The translations under genes and the position numbers were made by a program. Under the pieces are notes generated by a model. The model saw nothing but the letters and a program-made list of their open reading frames with translations, was not told where the DNA came from and did no database searches. From Rhodoferax sp. (GTDB lineage: Bacteria > Pseudomonadota > Gammaproteobacteria > Burkholderiales > Burkholderiaceae_C), in contig SSFF01000003.1 in the NCBI GenBank assembly GCA_008015235.1, forward strand, positions 1 to 64,000: 64,000 nucleotides of DNA, in the 5' to 3' direction. Shown here in pieces: positions 34,912 through 42,773 of this stretch. How positions within the stretch are numbered: position 1 is the first letter of the stretch; each line of letters starts with the position of its first letter.

Positions 34912-36183
34912 TCAAAAGCAGGTGTGAATCGCCCCGCAAACGCTGTAATTCGCATCCACCAGCACCATCCAGCGCCACTTGTCGAAAGTCGTGCACGGGT
35001 GCGACAGGCCCAGGGCCACGCGGTCGCCCACCTGGGGCACCGGGCCTGCGGGGTCGAAGCGCAGGTAGGCGTGCTGGTCGTTCAGTGCCGTCACCTTCCA
35101 ATCGCTCGGAACCCGCTGCGCCGTGCGCGTGCCGCGCGGCGCTATGCGTTGCGGCAGGGGCATTTCGATGTCGGAAGAAATGTCGCGCCGCCCGCAACTG
35201 AGCAGTGCCAGTCCCGGCTCGGGCACCGACTGCACCAAGGCCCACACTTCGAGCGCCGGCTGCAACGAAGCGTCCAGGCCTTCACGTTGCTCCACCAGCT
35301 GGAGATAGCGCCGGTAGTGCCCTTGGTCGTGGGTGATGTAGCAGCCCGAACGCAGAACGCCCTGCAGCGGCTTGCGCAGTTCCAGGCCACGCAGCATGGG
35401 CAGCACCAGGTCGAAGATGGCCGAACCGCCGGCCGAGACCAGTGTCACCTCCCCGGCAATGAGCTGGCGGGCATCGCACCACTGCACCAGGGTCTGCACA
35501 CGCTGCACCAGCGGCGCCACGGCGGCCACGTCGTGCGCGCTGTTGCAGGTGCCGAGCTGGCCTTCGTAGCATTCGATGCCGTACAGGCGCACCGCGGTGG
35601 AATCGTGCAAGGCCTGGGCCAGGGTCTGGGCCTGCTCCAAGCTACGGCAGCCGGTGCGGCCACCGTCGAAACCCATTTCCAGCAGCACGTCGAACTGGCG
35701 TGTACTGCCGCGACGTACGCGCCAGTCTTCGATGCAGGCCAGCTGCGCCAGCGAGTCCACCAGAAAGCTCACCTGCAGCCCCGGTGTCGTGGCCAGCAAG
35801 GCGTCGAGCGCGTCCAGGTCGGCGTCGGCCAGCACCTGGTTGGCAATGATGATGCGCCGCGCCCCGGCCTGCTCGCCCGTGGCGGCCTGCCACACGGTGG
35901 CAAAGGTCAGGCCCCATGCGCCGGCGTCAAGTTGCAGGGCAAACAGTTCGGGCGACATGGTGGTCTTGCCATGCGGCGCCAGCGCCACGCCCTTGCGACG
36001 CGCGTAGTCCTGCATCCAGGCCAGGTTGTGCGCCAGCGCATCGCGCCGGAGCACCGCCAGGGGGTAGGGCAGGTCGTCGGCCAACACGTTCCAGCCGCGC
36101 TGCGCAAGTTCGGCGCTGGTACCGGGTGCGGCCTGCAGGGGGAAGCTCTTGTGGGTGGGGTCGAAGCGGTAGGGGGCGGTCAT
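34912..36183 (-). CDS. D-serine deaminase-like PLP enzyme (DSD1 / D-threonine aldolase family)
   Basis: 423 residues. An alanine-racemase-type N-terminal barrel with the PLP lysine in ALAPHGKTTMSPEL (about 65-78), and a C-terminal domain with the HPCTTFDKWR motif (about 400) that carries the metal ligands of eukaryotic-type D-serine dehydratase. Predicted to act on a D-amino or 3-hydroxy amino acid. The ATG at 36183 is chosen by homology of MTAPYRF; an ATG at 36222 is in frame. Confidence 0.87.
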   Translation of the reverse strand: MTAPYRFDPTHKSFPLQAAPGTSAELAQRGWNVLADDLPYPLAVLRRDALAHNLAWMQDYARRKGVALAPHGKTTMSPELFALQLDAGAWGLTFATVWQAATGEQAGARRIIIANQVLADADLDALDALLATTPGLQVSFLVDSLAQLACIEDWRVRRGSTRQFDVLLEMGFDGGRTGCRSLEQAQTLAQALHDSTAVRLYGIECYEGQLGTCNSAHDVAAVAPLVQRVQTLVQWCDARQLIAGEVTLVSAGGSAIFDLVLPMLRGLELRKPLQGVLRSGCYITHDQGHYRRYLQLVEQREGLDASLQPALEVWALVQSVPEPGLALLSCGRRDISSDIEMPLPQRIAPRGTRTAQRVPSDWKVTALNDQHAYLRFDPAGPVPQVGDRVALGLSHPCTTFDKWRWMVLVDANYSVCGAIHTCF

Positions 36184-36239
36184 GGGGCTATGGTAGCGGG
36201 CGGATAATGGCGGTCTTCCCACGCACCCTTGTATTCACC

Positions 36240-36569
36240 ATGCCTTCCACCCTCCGCCTGCACCTTGCCGCCCTACTGCTGGGCCTGCTGACCACGACCG
36301 CATTCGCCAAGGACGTGGTCATCGACGTGCGCACCCCGCAGGAATACGCCGGGGGTCACATCGCCGGGGCCATCAACATCGACCACTCCGTCATTGCCCA
36401 GGAGATCGGCAAGGCCAAGGTCGCCAAGGATGACAACGTGATCCTGTACTGCCGCTCCGGTCGCCGCTCCGAAATGGCGATGGATGTGCTCAGGAAGATG
36501 GGCTACAGCAAGGCCCAGAACTTCGGCGGCATGGACGAAGCGGCCAAACGCCTGCAGCGCAAACTGTAA
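36240..36569 (+). CDS. Periplasmic rhodanese-like sulfurtransferase
   Basis: 109 residues, signal peptide MPSTLRLHLAALLLGLLTTTAFA. A single rhodanese domain: VVIDVRTPQEYAGGHIAGAINI and active-site loop LYCRSGRRS with Cys71, so catalytically competent, like PspE. An upstream in-frame ATG at 36207 overlaps the divergent gene region and is less likely. Confidence 0.9.
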   Translation: MPSTLRLHLAALLLGLLTTTAFAKDVVIDVRTPQEYAGGHIAGAINIDHSVIAQEIGKAKVAKDDNVILYCRSGRRSEMAMDVLRKMGYSKAQNFGGMDEAAKRLQRKL

Positions 36570-36592
36570 GCGGTTTCGCCGCTAGGCCCGCA

Positions 36593-36644
36593 TATCTATT
36601 GACAATGTAGCTACATATTCTGTAGCTATCAGGCGCTCCTCAGC
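36593..36644 (+). repeat. Dispersed repeat, copy 5
   Basis: TAGGCCCGCATATCTATTG, then GTAGCTACATATTCTGTAGCTATCAGGCG. The TCA at 36640-36642 in its tail is the stop codon of the J-like gene on the minus strand. Confidence 0.7.
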
Positions 36645-37362
36645 AGTTGGGGCGGCCGTGGTTGATGATGCACAGGTTGCGCAGCTGTGCCTGGTCGCGG
36701 GCCTGCTGTTTCTGGGCCGCACTTTCGGCATCGCGCTGGCGTTGCTGTTCCTCCTGTTTGGCCTGGCGCTGGCGGCGCTCTTCTTCCTGCGTGAGTTGGC
36801 GCTGGTACTGCAATTGCTGGTTCACGAGGCTCTGGGTCTGCTGGCTGGCACTTTGGGCGTCGCGGCGCAGCTGGCGTTCACGTGCCTCGTCTTCCTGGAC
36901 CTTGCGCCGTTGCGCGGCCTCTTCCTCGCGCAGGCGCGCTGCCTCGGCAGCAGCCTGTTGTGCGGCCAGCTGCTTGGCCTGCTGTTCCAGCAGGAGGGTT
37001 TGCTGGCGCTGGGCCTCGCGTTGGGCCACCCACCACTGGCCTGCAGCAAACAGCGCCACGCACACCAGTGCCAGCGGTATCAATTTGCGAAACGGTGAGG
37101 GTTCGGACGCAACCGATGCTGTGGCTGTGGCGGTTTGGCGGGCCGCAGTGGCTGCCGCGAGCTTGCGGTCATGCGCGGCGCGCAGTTCGGCATTGCTGAG
37201 TACCTTGTAGGCCTCCTGTACCTGCTCGCGCCGCTGCAGCAGGCTGGGGGCGGCCACGAGGCGCTCCTTGGTGAAGAAAGCCTGGGCGGAGAGGTAGGCT
37301 GTCTCAATGTCTTCGCGGCTGGCGTTGCCAGGCAGGCCCAGCGTCAGGTATGCCGATTTCAT
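36640..37362 (-). CDS. J-domain-like membrane protein with long coiled coil
   Basis: 240 residues. Residues 1-65 resemble a J domain (MKSAYLTLGLPGNASREDIETAY, EAYKVLSNAELRAAHDR), but the HPD triad that activates DnaK is absent; the loop is instead FFTKERLVAAPSL. A membrane helix follows (about 88-106, LIPLALVCVALFAAGQWW), then a Gln/Glu/Arg-rich coiled coil of about 115 residues ending in a short Cys-containing tail (NLCIINHGRPNC). Possibly a structural J-like adaptor. Confidence 0.8.
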   Translation of the reverse strand: MKSAYLTLGLPGNASREDIETAYLSAQAFFTKERLVAAPSLLQRREQVQEAYKVLSNAELRAAHDRKLAAATAARQTATATASVASEPSPFRKLIPLALVCVALFAAGQWWVAQREAQRQQTLLLEQQAKQLAAQQAAAEAARLREEEAAQRRKVQEDEARERQLRRDAQSASQQTQSLVNQQLQYQRQLTQEEERRQRQAKQEEQQRQRDAESAAQKQQARDQAQLRNLCIINHGRPNC

Positions 37363-37424
37363 GCGGTGTGGGTGAAGGCTTGGAAAAGAGGCAGTGTACG
37401 CAGTCTGGCGCCAGTTCCGTCGGA

Positions 37425-38213
37425 TCAGACGGTGGCCGCATGCTGCAGCGCTGCCAGTTCGTCGTCGGTAAAGCCAGCCGCCTTGCGTGCGCTCAGGTTG
37501 AACGGGCCGCGCTGGGCCGGGGCGTTGTAATGCTTTGCCAGTTGCGCATAGGTGGCAATCGGATCCAGCGCGCGGGCGGCGCACAGCTGCTGGTACCAGC
37601 GGTTGCCCACTTCCACATGGCCGATCTCGTCGCGCAGGATGATCTCCAGCGCCGCGGCCGCTTCCCTGTCGCCGGCCTGGGCCAACTTGTCGCGCATGGG
37701 CGGGGTTACGTCCAGGCCGCGGGCTTCCAGGGTGCGCGGCACCAGGGCCAGGCGTGCCAGCACATCGTCCTTCGTTTTTTCCGCCATCTCCCACAGGCCG
37801 TTGTGCGCCGGGAAGTCGCCATAGGCGTAGCCCATGGCCTGCAGGCGCGCCTGCAGCAGGCGGAAGTGGTAGGCCTCTTCCTTGGCAATCTGCAGCCACT
37901 CGCGGTAGAACGGCGCAGGCATGCCGGAAAAGCGCCAGACGATGTCCAGCGCCAGATCGATGGCGTTGAACTCGATGTGCGCCAGTGCGTGCAGCAGCGT
38001 GGCGCGGCCTTCTACCGACCGCATGCCGCGCTTGCGCAGTGCACCCGGTGGCACCAGCTCCGGCACGGCAGGGCGACCCGGCAGCTTGGTGCTCGGAGTG
38101 GGGAGGACGGCTTCGCAGTCCACCGGCACCGCCAGGTCCAGGGCCTCGGTGGCCTGGAGCTTGCCTTCCACAGTGGAAATCAGCAGGGTCTGGAGGGCGA
38201 GGGAGCGCAGCAT
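37425..38213 (-). CDS. DUF455 ferritin-like protein
   Basis: 262 residues. The ferritin-like four-helix motifs are present: LLHALAHIEFNAIDLALDIV (Glu/His ligands), IAKEEAYHFRLLQARL and ILRDEIGHVEVGNRWY, typical of a non-haem di-iron or di-manganese site. Related in fold to MiaE. Function of DUF455 unknown. Intact. Confidence 0.88.
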   Translation of the reverse strand: MLRSLALQTLLISTVEGKLQATEALDLAVPVDCEAVLPTPSTKLPGRPAVPELVPPGALRKRGMRSVEGRATLLHALAHIEFNAIDLALDIVWRFSGMPAPFYREWLQIAKEEAYHFRLLQARLQAMGYAYGDFPAHNGLWEMAEKTKDDVLARLALVPRTLEARGLDVTPPMRDKLAQAGDREAAAALEIILRDEIGHVEVGNRWYQQLCAARALDPIATYAQLAKHYNAPAQRGPFNLSARKAAGFTDDELAALQHAATV

Positions 38214-38307
38214 GGCAAGGTCGGTCGGTTCAGGGGAAGGCCCGAGTGTGCCACCATGAACACGCGGCTAGGCCCGTACACTGTTCGCCTTTCGCCCGCA
38301 GACCACC

Positions 38308-38664
38308 ATGAGCAAATCCAACATCACCCGCATCAACCCCCAGCCCCAGTGGTCCGACGCCGTGGTGCACGGCCACACCGTTTTTTTTGTGGAAGTGCCC
38401 GAAAGCGGCACCGACATCACCAGCCAGACGCGCGCGCTGCTGGCGCAGGCCGAGGCCACACTGACCAAGGTGGGCTCGGACAAGAGCCGCTTGCTGATGG
38501 CCACCATCTACCTCAAGCACATGGCTGACCGCGCTGCGTTCAATGCCCTGTGGGCCGAATGGCTGCCCGAAGGCTGCGCCCCGGCGCGCGTGTGCGTGAG
38601 CGCCGAGATGGCCAGCCCCGACTATCTGTTGGAAATAGCCTTTACCGCCGCATCGCCGCTGTAA
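38308..38664 (+). CDS. RidA/YjgF-family protein
   Basis: 118 residues. RidA fold with LMATIYLKHMADRAAFNALW and PARVCVSAEMASPDYLLEI; the conserved arginine (PARVCV) that binds the carboxylate of imine intermediates is present. RidA deaminates reactive enamines/imines released by PLP enzymes. It sits upstream of the deoxyinosine glycosylase gene with a 13-base gap. Confidence 0.9.
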   Translation: MSKSNITRINPQPQWSDAVVHGHTVFFVEVPESGTDITSQTRALLAQAEATLTKVGSDKSRLLMATIYLKHMADRAAFNALWAEWLPEGCAPARVCVSAEMASPDYLLEIAFTAASPL

Positions 38665-38677
38665 GGAATATCTGCGC

Positions 38678-39181
38678 ATGGTCCAAGCGCAGCTGCAAGG
38701 CCTGGCGCCGCTGGTGTCTCCCGCAACGCGGGTGCTGATCCTGGGAAGTTTCCCCGGCGCGCGTTCCTTGGAGCGGCAGCAGTACTACGCCCATCCACAA
38801 AACCAGTTCTGGCGCATTCTTCAAGCCATTTGGCCCTCCAGTCCTCATGAAACATGTGCAGATAGCTATGAAAATAGGAGCAAATGGCTGCTTGCGCGGG
38901 GCCTGGGCCTGTGGGACGTGTATGCGCGCTGCGAACGCCAGGGCAGCCTCGACAGTGCCATCCGCAACGCGGTACCCAACGATATTGCCGCCCTGCACCT
39001 TCCGCAGCTGCAAGCCATCGTGCACAACGGCGGCGAGAGCTTCAAGCACGCACGCCACACGCGCACCCTGGGTGTGCCGGTGGTCCAGCTGCCCAGCACC
39101 AGCCCGGCCAACGCGTCATGGAGCTTTGAGCGCAAGCTGGCGGCCTGGCGCGCGGTGATGCAGGAGCATGGCCTGGTTTGA
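38678..39181 (+). CDS. DNA-deoxyinosine glycosylase (UDG family 6)
   Basis: 167 residues. Motif A LGSFPGARSLERQQYYAHP and the C-terminal active-site region LPSTSPANASW match the hypoxanthine-DNA glycosylase family of the UDG superfamily, which removes deoxyinosine. The central segment SSPHETCADSYENRSKW (about residues 53-69) is encoded by a copy of the dispersed repeat in frame. The frame is intact, so the protein is probably functional. Confidence 0.88.
   Translation: MVQAQLQGLAPLVSPATRVLILGSFPGARSLERQQYYAHPQNQFWRILQAIWPSSPHETCADSYENRSKWLLARGLGLWDVYARCERQGSLDSAIRNAVPNDIAALHLPQLQAIVHNGGESFKHARHTRTLGVPVVQLPSTSPANASWSFERKLAAWRAVMQEHGLV
38829..38885 (+). repeat. Dispersed repeat, copy 6 (inside deoxyinosine glycosylase)
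   Basis: TTTGGCCCTCCAG, CATGAAACATGTGCAG, ATAGCTATGAAAATAGGAGCAAA. Well matched to intergenic copies, yet it is translated in frame within the glycosylase gene without a stop. Confidence 0.75.
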
Positions 39182-39196
39182 ACCTAAAATAGGCAA

Positions 39197-39242
39197 CCAG
39201 CCCGCATACATTCTGCGCAAGCAGCTATCAAATTCGAAGCAT
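39197..39242 (+). repeat. Dispersed repeat, copy 7 (abutting aroG)
   Basis: CCAGCCCGCATACATTC, TGCGCAAGCAGCTATCAAATT, GAAGCAT. The repeat fills the 59-base space between two genes, and its tail runs into the aroG ATG. Confidence 0.8.
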
Positions 39243-40335
39243 GACCACCGCCACCGCCGCCCGCCTGACCACCCACGACACCACCCGCATTGACGACACG
39301 CGCATCAGCGCCGTGCGTCCGCTCATCACCCCGGCCCTGCTGGAAGAAAAGCTGCCGGTGCCCGCCGCGGCCCAGGCGCTGGTGGAGGAAAGCCGTGCGG
39401 CCATTTCGGACGTGCTGCACGGTGGTGATGACCGCCTGATCGTGGTGGTGGGGCCCTGCTCCATCCACGACCACGAGCAGGCCATGGACTACGCACGCCA
39501 GCTCAAGGTGCACGCCGATGCGCTGAAGAACGAACTGCTGGTGGTGATGCGGGTGTACTTCGAAAAGCCGCGCACCACCGTGGGCTGGAAGGGCTACATC
39601 AACGACCCGCACCTGGACGACAGCTTCGCCATCAACGAAGGGCTGGAGATGGCGCGCCGCCTGGTCCTCGATGTGCTGGAACTGGGCCTGCCGGTGGCGA
39701 CTGAATTCCTGGACCTGCTGAGCCCGCAGTTCATCAGCGAACTGGTGAGCTGGGGTGCCATCGGTGCACGCACTACGGAGAGCCAGAGCCACCGCCAGCT
39801 GGCCAGCGGCCTCTCGTGCCCGGTCGGCTTCAAGAACGGCACCGACGGTGGCATCAAGGTCGCCACCGACGCCATCCAGGCGGCACGCTCGGGCCATGCC
39901 TTCATGGGCATGACCAAGATGGGCCAGGCTGCCATTTTCGAAACCCGTGGCAACGACGACTGCCACGTGATCCTGCGCGGTGGCAAGGCCCCCAACTATT
40001 CCAGCGAAGACGTGGACGCCGCCTGCGCGCTGCTCAAGGCTGCGGGCCTGCGCGAACAGGTGATGATCGACGTGAGCCACGCCAACAGCTCCAAGCAGCA
40101 CGCGCGCCAGATCGTGGTGGCCGGCGAAGTGGCGGCACAGATTGCCGCGGGCGACCAACGCATCACCGGCATCATGATCGAGAGCCACCTGGAAGAAGGC
40201 CGCCAGGACATCAAGCCGGGCCAGGCCCTGAAGCACGGCGTGAGCGTCACCGACGCCTGCATCAGCATGGCCCAGACCGTGCCGGTGCTGGAGCAGCTGG
40301 CCGCCGCCGTGCGCGCACGGCGCGCACGCGCCTGA
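39241..40335 (+). CDS. aroG: 3-deoxy-7-phosphoheptulonate synthase, class I
   Basis: 364 residues. First enzyme of the shikimate pathway, joining phosphoenolpyruvate and erythrose-4-phosphate. Motifs: VVGPCSIHDHEQAMDYA, VYFEKPRTTVGWKG, GARTTESQSHRQ and DVSHANSSKQ, which include the PEP- and metal-binding residues. The N-terminal feedback region (IDDTRISAVRPLITPALL) is present, so it should be allosterically inhibited by an aromatic amino acid. The ATG lies at the tail of a dispersed repeat. Confidence 0.96.
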   Translation: MTTATAARLTTHDTTRIDDTRISAVRPLITPALLEEKLPVPAAAQALVEESRAAISDVLHGGDDRLIVVVGPCSIHDHEQAMDYARQLKVHADALKNELLVVMRVYFEKPRTTVGWKGYINDPHLDDSFAINEGLEMARRLVLDVLELGLPVATEFLDLLSPQFISELVSWGAIGARTTESQSHRQLASGLSCPVGFKNGTDGGIKVATDAIQAARSGHAFMGMTKMGQAAIFETRGNDDCHVILRGGKAPNYSSEDVDAACALLKAAGLREQVMIDVSHANSSKQHARQIVVAGEVAAQIAAGDQRITGIMIESHLEEGRQDIKPGQALKHGVSVTDACISMAQTVPVLEQLAAAVRARRARA

Positions 40336-40350
40336 AGCAAGGCGGTACGC

Positions 40351-41217
40351 ATGGCAAGTGATGACGTACTGGGCAAGCCGCTGCAAGGCTGGCGGCTGGC
40401 GCTCTACACCATCATCTTCGAGGCCGATACCCGCGCCGGGCGCCTGTTTGACCTGGCGCTCATCGCCGCCATCGTGGTCAGCGTGTGCGTGGTGGTGCTG
40501 GACAGTGTGCAGAGCATTGCGGCCCAGTGGCATTCCACGTTCTTTGTGCTGGAATGGCTCTTCACCCTGGTGTTCACGTTGGAGTACCTGGCACGCCTGG
40601 CTTGTGTGCGCCATCCGCTGCGCTATGCGCTGAGCTTCTACGGCATCATCGACCTGGTGTCGGTGCTGCCCACCTACCTGTCCTGGCTGTTCCCGGAACT
40701 GCACGCCTTCATTGACGTGCGCATCCTGCGTCTGATGCGGGTGTTCCGCATTTTCAAGCTGACGCACTACATGTCGGAGTTCCAGGCCCTGGGGCAGGCG
40801 CTGGCGGCGAGTCGGCGCAAGATTTCGGTGTTTCTGTCGGCCGTGCTGATGATCGTGCTGATCATGGGCACGCTCATGTACGTGGTCGAAGGCCCGGCCA
40901 ACGGCTTCACCAGCATTCCCACCGCGGTGTACTGGGCCATTACCACCATGACCACCGTCGGCTTCGGTGACATCACGCCCAAGACCGACATCGGACGCCT
41001 GATCGCCTCGATGATGATGCTGCTGGGGTGGGGCACGCTGGCCGTGCCTACCGGCATCGTCACGGCCGAGATGACCTTGCGCCGCGGCGGCACGTCCACG
41101 CCCACCACCCGCACGTGCCACGAGTGCCTGACCGAAGGCCATCTGCCCGAAGCGCTGTACTGTCTGCATTGCGGCGCCCGTCTGCCGGCATATGCTCAGG
41201 ACAATCTCCCCGGGTAG
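40351..41217 (+). CDS. Voltage-gated K+ channel-type protein with C-terminal zinc ribbon
   Basis: 288 residues, six hydrophobic segments. S4-like arginine array RILRLMRVFRIFKL (about 125-138) and selectivity filter TTMTTVGFGD (about 197-206) define a Kv-type channel. The C-terminus after S6 carries CHEC and CLHC spaced by about 13 residues, a zinc-ribbon-like tail uncommon in Kv channels. It follows aroG by 15 bases, possibly co-transcribed. Confidence 0.92.
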   Translation: MASDDVLGKPLQGWRLALYTIIFEADTRAGRLFDLALIAAIVVSVCVVVLDSVQSIAAQWHSTFFVLEWLFTLVFTLEYLARLACVRHPLRYALSFYGIIDLVSVLPTYLSWLFPELHAFIDVRILRLMRVFRIFKLTHYMSEFQALGQALAASRRKISVFLSAVLMIVLIMGTLMYVVEGPANGFTSIPTAVYWAITTMTTVGFGDITPKTDIGRLIASMMMLLGWGTLAVPTGIVTAEMTLRRGGTSTPTTRTCHECLTEGHLPEALYCLHCGARLPAYAQDNLPG

Positions 41218-41326
41218 CGACCCTGGGTCTGGTGTGGTTCGGGCTTTCCGCCCTGACAGGTCTGTGTCCACGTGTTAGGGTGCAGGCTCGCCGCTCGCGA
41301 CGGGCGCTCAAATCTGGAGGGGTTCC

Positions 41327-42118
41327 ATGCACCAACCGTATCCGTGGGCAATGCCAGGCCGGTTTGCGTTGCGCCTGTGCCGCTGGGGCTGGGCCTGCAT
41401 CCTCATGCTGGCCGCAATGGCCCCCTCTGCCTTTGCCGCCGAGCCGGTTCTGCGTGTCGGCTTCTTCGACTTGCCGCCCCATGGTCAGCTCAAGGACGGC
41501 AAGCCCAGCGGCCATGCCCTTGCCTACTTTGACCGGATCGCCCGGCAGATGGGCGTGACCCCCGACTATGTGCAACTGCCGCTGGCGCGCCTGCTGGTCA
41601 GCCCGGACATTGACATGGTGCTGTACCTGGGCAAGACCCGGGAGCGTGCGCAGACGCTCGTATTTGCCCGCAAGCCCTGGTTGGTGCTGCAGGGCGCCAT
41701 CGCCGTGCGTACCGGCAGTCCCTTGCGGACCGTGCAGTCGGCCGATGACCTCGTCGGATTGCACATGGGGGCCTGGAACGCAGGGTTCCGCTCGCAATTG
41801 ATGCGTGACGCCCGTCTGCGCGTGACACCGATTTCTGGCGATGACTTTTTGGACCGTGCGCTCAAGATGGTGGTGCATGGCCACATCGACGGTTTCTACA
41901 ACCCCGAAATCCACGCCACCCAGGCCGGCATCCAGCGCCTGGGCCTGGGTGCGCAATTGCGGGTGGTTCGCCTTCCATCCACGGGCGATGCCCTGTACCC
42001 GGCCTTTACCGCCGCCGGGGCGGCAAAGTACCGCAAGCGCTTTGAAGCGGCGTTCGACGCGGTGGCACAGCGCGGCAGCTATACGGCGTTCATGCAGCAG
42101 CAGTACGCGTTGCGCTGA
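41327..42118 (+). CDS. Periplasmic amino-acid-type substrate-binding protein
   Basis: 263 residues. Signal peptide to about residue 38 (LMLAAMAPSAFAAEP), then an SBP_bac_3 fold: RVGFFDLPPHGQLKDGKPSG at the start, RARQTLVF-like and a C-terminal YRKRFEAAFDAVAQRG. No permease or ATPase gene is adjacent, so an orphan or a sensor-type binding protein. GGAGG supports the ATG. Confidence 0.85.
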   Translation: MHQPYPWAMPGRFALRLCRWGWACILMLAAMAPSAFAAEPVLRVGFFDLPPHGQLKDGKPSGHALAYFDRIARQMGVTPDYVQLPLARLLVSPDIDMVLYLGKTRERAQTLVFARKPWLVLQGAIAVRTGSPLRTVQSADDLVGLHMGAWNAGFRSQLMRDARLRVTPISGDDFLDRALKMVVHGHIDGFYNPEIHATQAGIQRLGLGAQLRVVRLPSTGDALYPAFTAAGAAKYRKRFEAAFDAVAQRGSYTAFMQQQYALR

Positions 42119-42130
42119 GGCCGCAAACAA

Positions 42131-42155
42131 AAAGGCACCTGTGGAAGGTGCCTTT
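42131..42155. terminator. Bidirectional hairpin between SBP gene and infA
   Basis: AAAGGCACCT, loop GTGGA, AGGTGCCTTT: a 10-bp perfect stem with A/T ends between two convergent genes. Confidence 0.85.
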
Positions 42156-42178
42156 GGGGTGGGCTGGAAATCCGGGGC

Positions 42179-42439
42179 TCAGCGGCGGTTGCCGCCGGTG
42201 CTGCCCATGGGGGGGCGGCCTTCGATGTGGCGGAAGTTGATGCGGCCCTTGGACAGGTCGTAGGGGGACAGTTCCAGCGACACGCGGTCACCGGCCAGGA
42301 TGCGGATGTGGTTCTTGCGCATCTTGCCAGCCGAGTAAGCGATCAGCTGGTGGCCGTTGTCCAGCGTTACGCGAAAACGGGTGTCGGGCAACACTTCGTT
42401 GACCACGCCCATCATCTCAATCAGTTCTTCCTTCGCCAT
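42179..42439 (-). CDS. infA: Translation initiation factor IF-1
   Basis: 86 residues. S1/OB fold with [24 protein letters not shown]..., the IF-1 sequence GRINFRH and a longer Gly/Arg tail than the 72-residue E. coli protein, as in other betaproteobacteria, which often have a second infA. IF-1 occupies the A site during initiation. Standing alone outside the ribosomal-protein operon is normal for this version. Confidence 0.95.
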   Translation of the reverse strand: MAKEELIEMMGVVNEVLPDTRFRVTLDNGHQLIAYSAGKMRKNHIRILAGDRVSLELSPYDLSKGRINFRHIEGRPPMGSTGGNRR

Positions 42440-42673
42440 GCTTGTGTATTCCTGTTAGCTCAAAACGTTGCGGTCTGCTTTTGAAGTGGCTGGCGCAAGG
42501 CAATGCAGTAAATGGCACTGTCCTGTGCTGTCGCCACGTCAAGGTCAATTCGTCAATCTCCCGCTGTAGCGGGGCTGTTTTTCCATAACCTGAGCAACAA
42601 GCGACTGGGCACTCAAAGCAACCCGAAATTGTAGCCCGCACTGGGGAAAACCCCAAATTTATCCACCAGAATA

Positions 42674-42703
42674 CCAATTTGCCGCGGTTTTTTTGCAAAT
42701 TGG
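42674..42703. repeat. 9-bp inverted repeat upstream of glutamine amidotransferase
   Basis: CCAATTTGC and GCAAATTGG are perfect arms around a 12-base loop. The right arm ends in the GG of the sigma-54-like element, the same geometry as in front of amtB. Confidence 0.6.
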
Positions 42704-42716
42704 CACTATTGCTGCA
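42701..42716 (+). promoter_or_regulatory. Sigma-54-like -24/-12 promoter of glutamine amidotransferase
   Basis: TGGCACTATTGCTGCA has GG (42702-42703) and GC (42714-42715) separated by exactly 10 bases. It ends 57 bases before the amidotransferase ATG. TTGGCAC also occurs in the dispersed repeat, so chance or repeat relic cannot be excluded. Confidence 0.45.
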
Positions 42717-42773
42717 ACGCAAAAAATCGTTCAATCGCGCCTTCTTCCACCACCACCGCATCCCGCACCGCCA

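Larger units (their letters stand above)
42440..42773. other. 334-base divergent intergenic region
   Basis: No coding frame is convincing. It holds a CCCGCT/AGCGGG hairpin followed by TTTTT on the plus strand (about 42559-42583), three spaced TTGAC copies on the minus strand, a TGGGG-AAAA-CCCCA hairpin near 42643, a 9-bp inverted repeat at 42674-42703, and a sigma-54-like element at 42701-42716. Promoters for both infA and the amidotransferase gene must be here. Confidence 0.6.

Noticed and set aside
38829-38885. Treating the glycosylase gene as a pseudogene because of the repeat.
   Set aside because: The frame is intact on both sides and both active-site motifs are preserved.
42559-42583. 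Hairpin plus TTTTT on the plus strand in the infA/amidotransferase gap, as the end of a second small RNA.
   Set aside because: No promoter could be seen upstream and the only plus-strand gene before it ends at 42118 with its own hairpin. Left as a note only.
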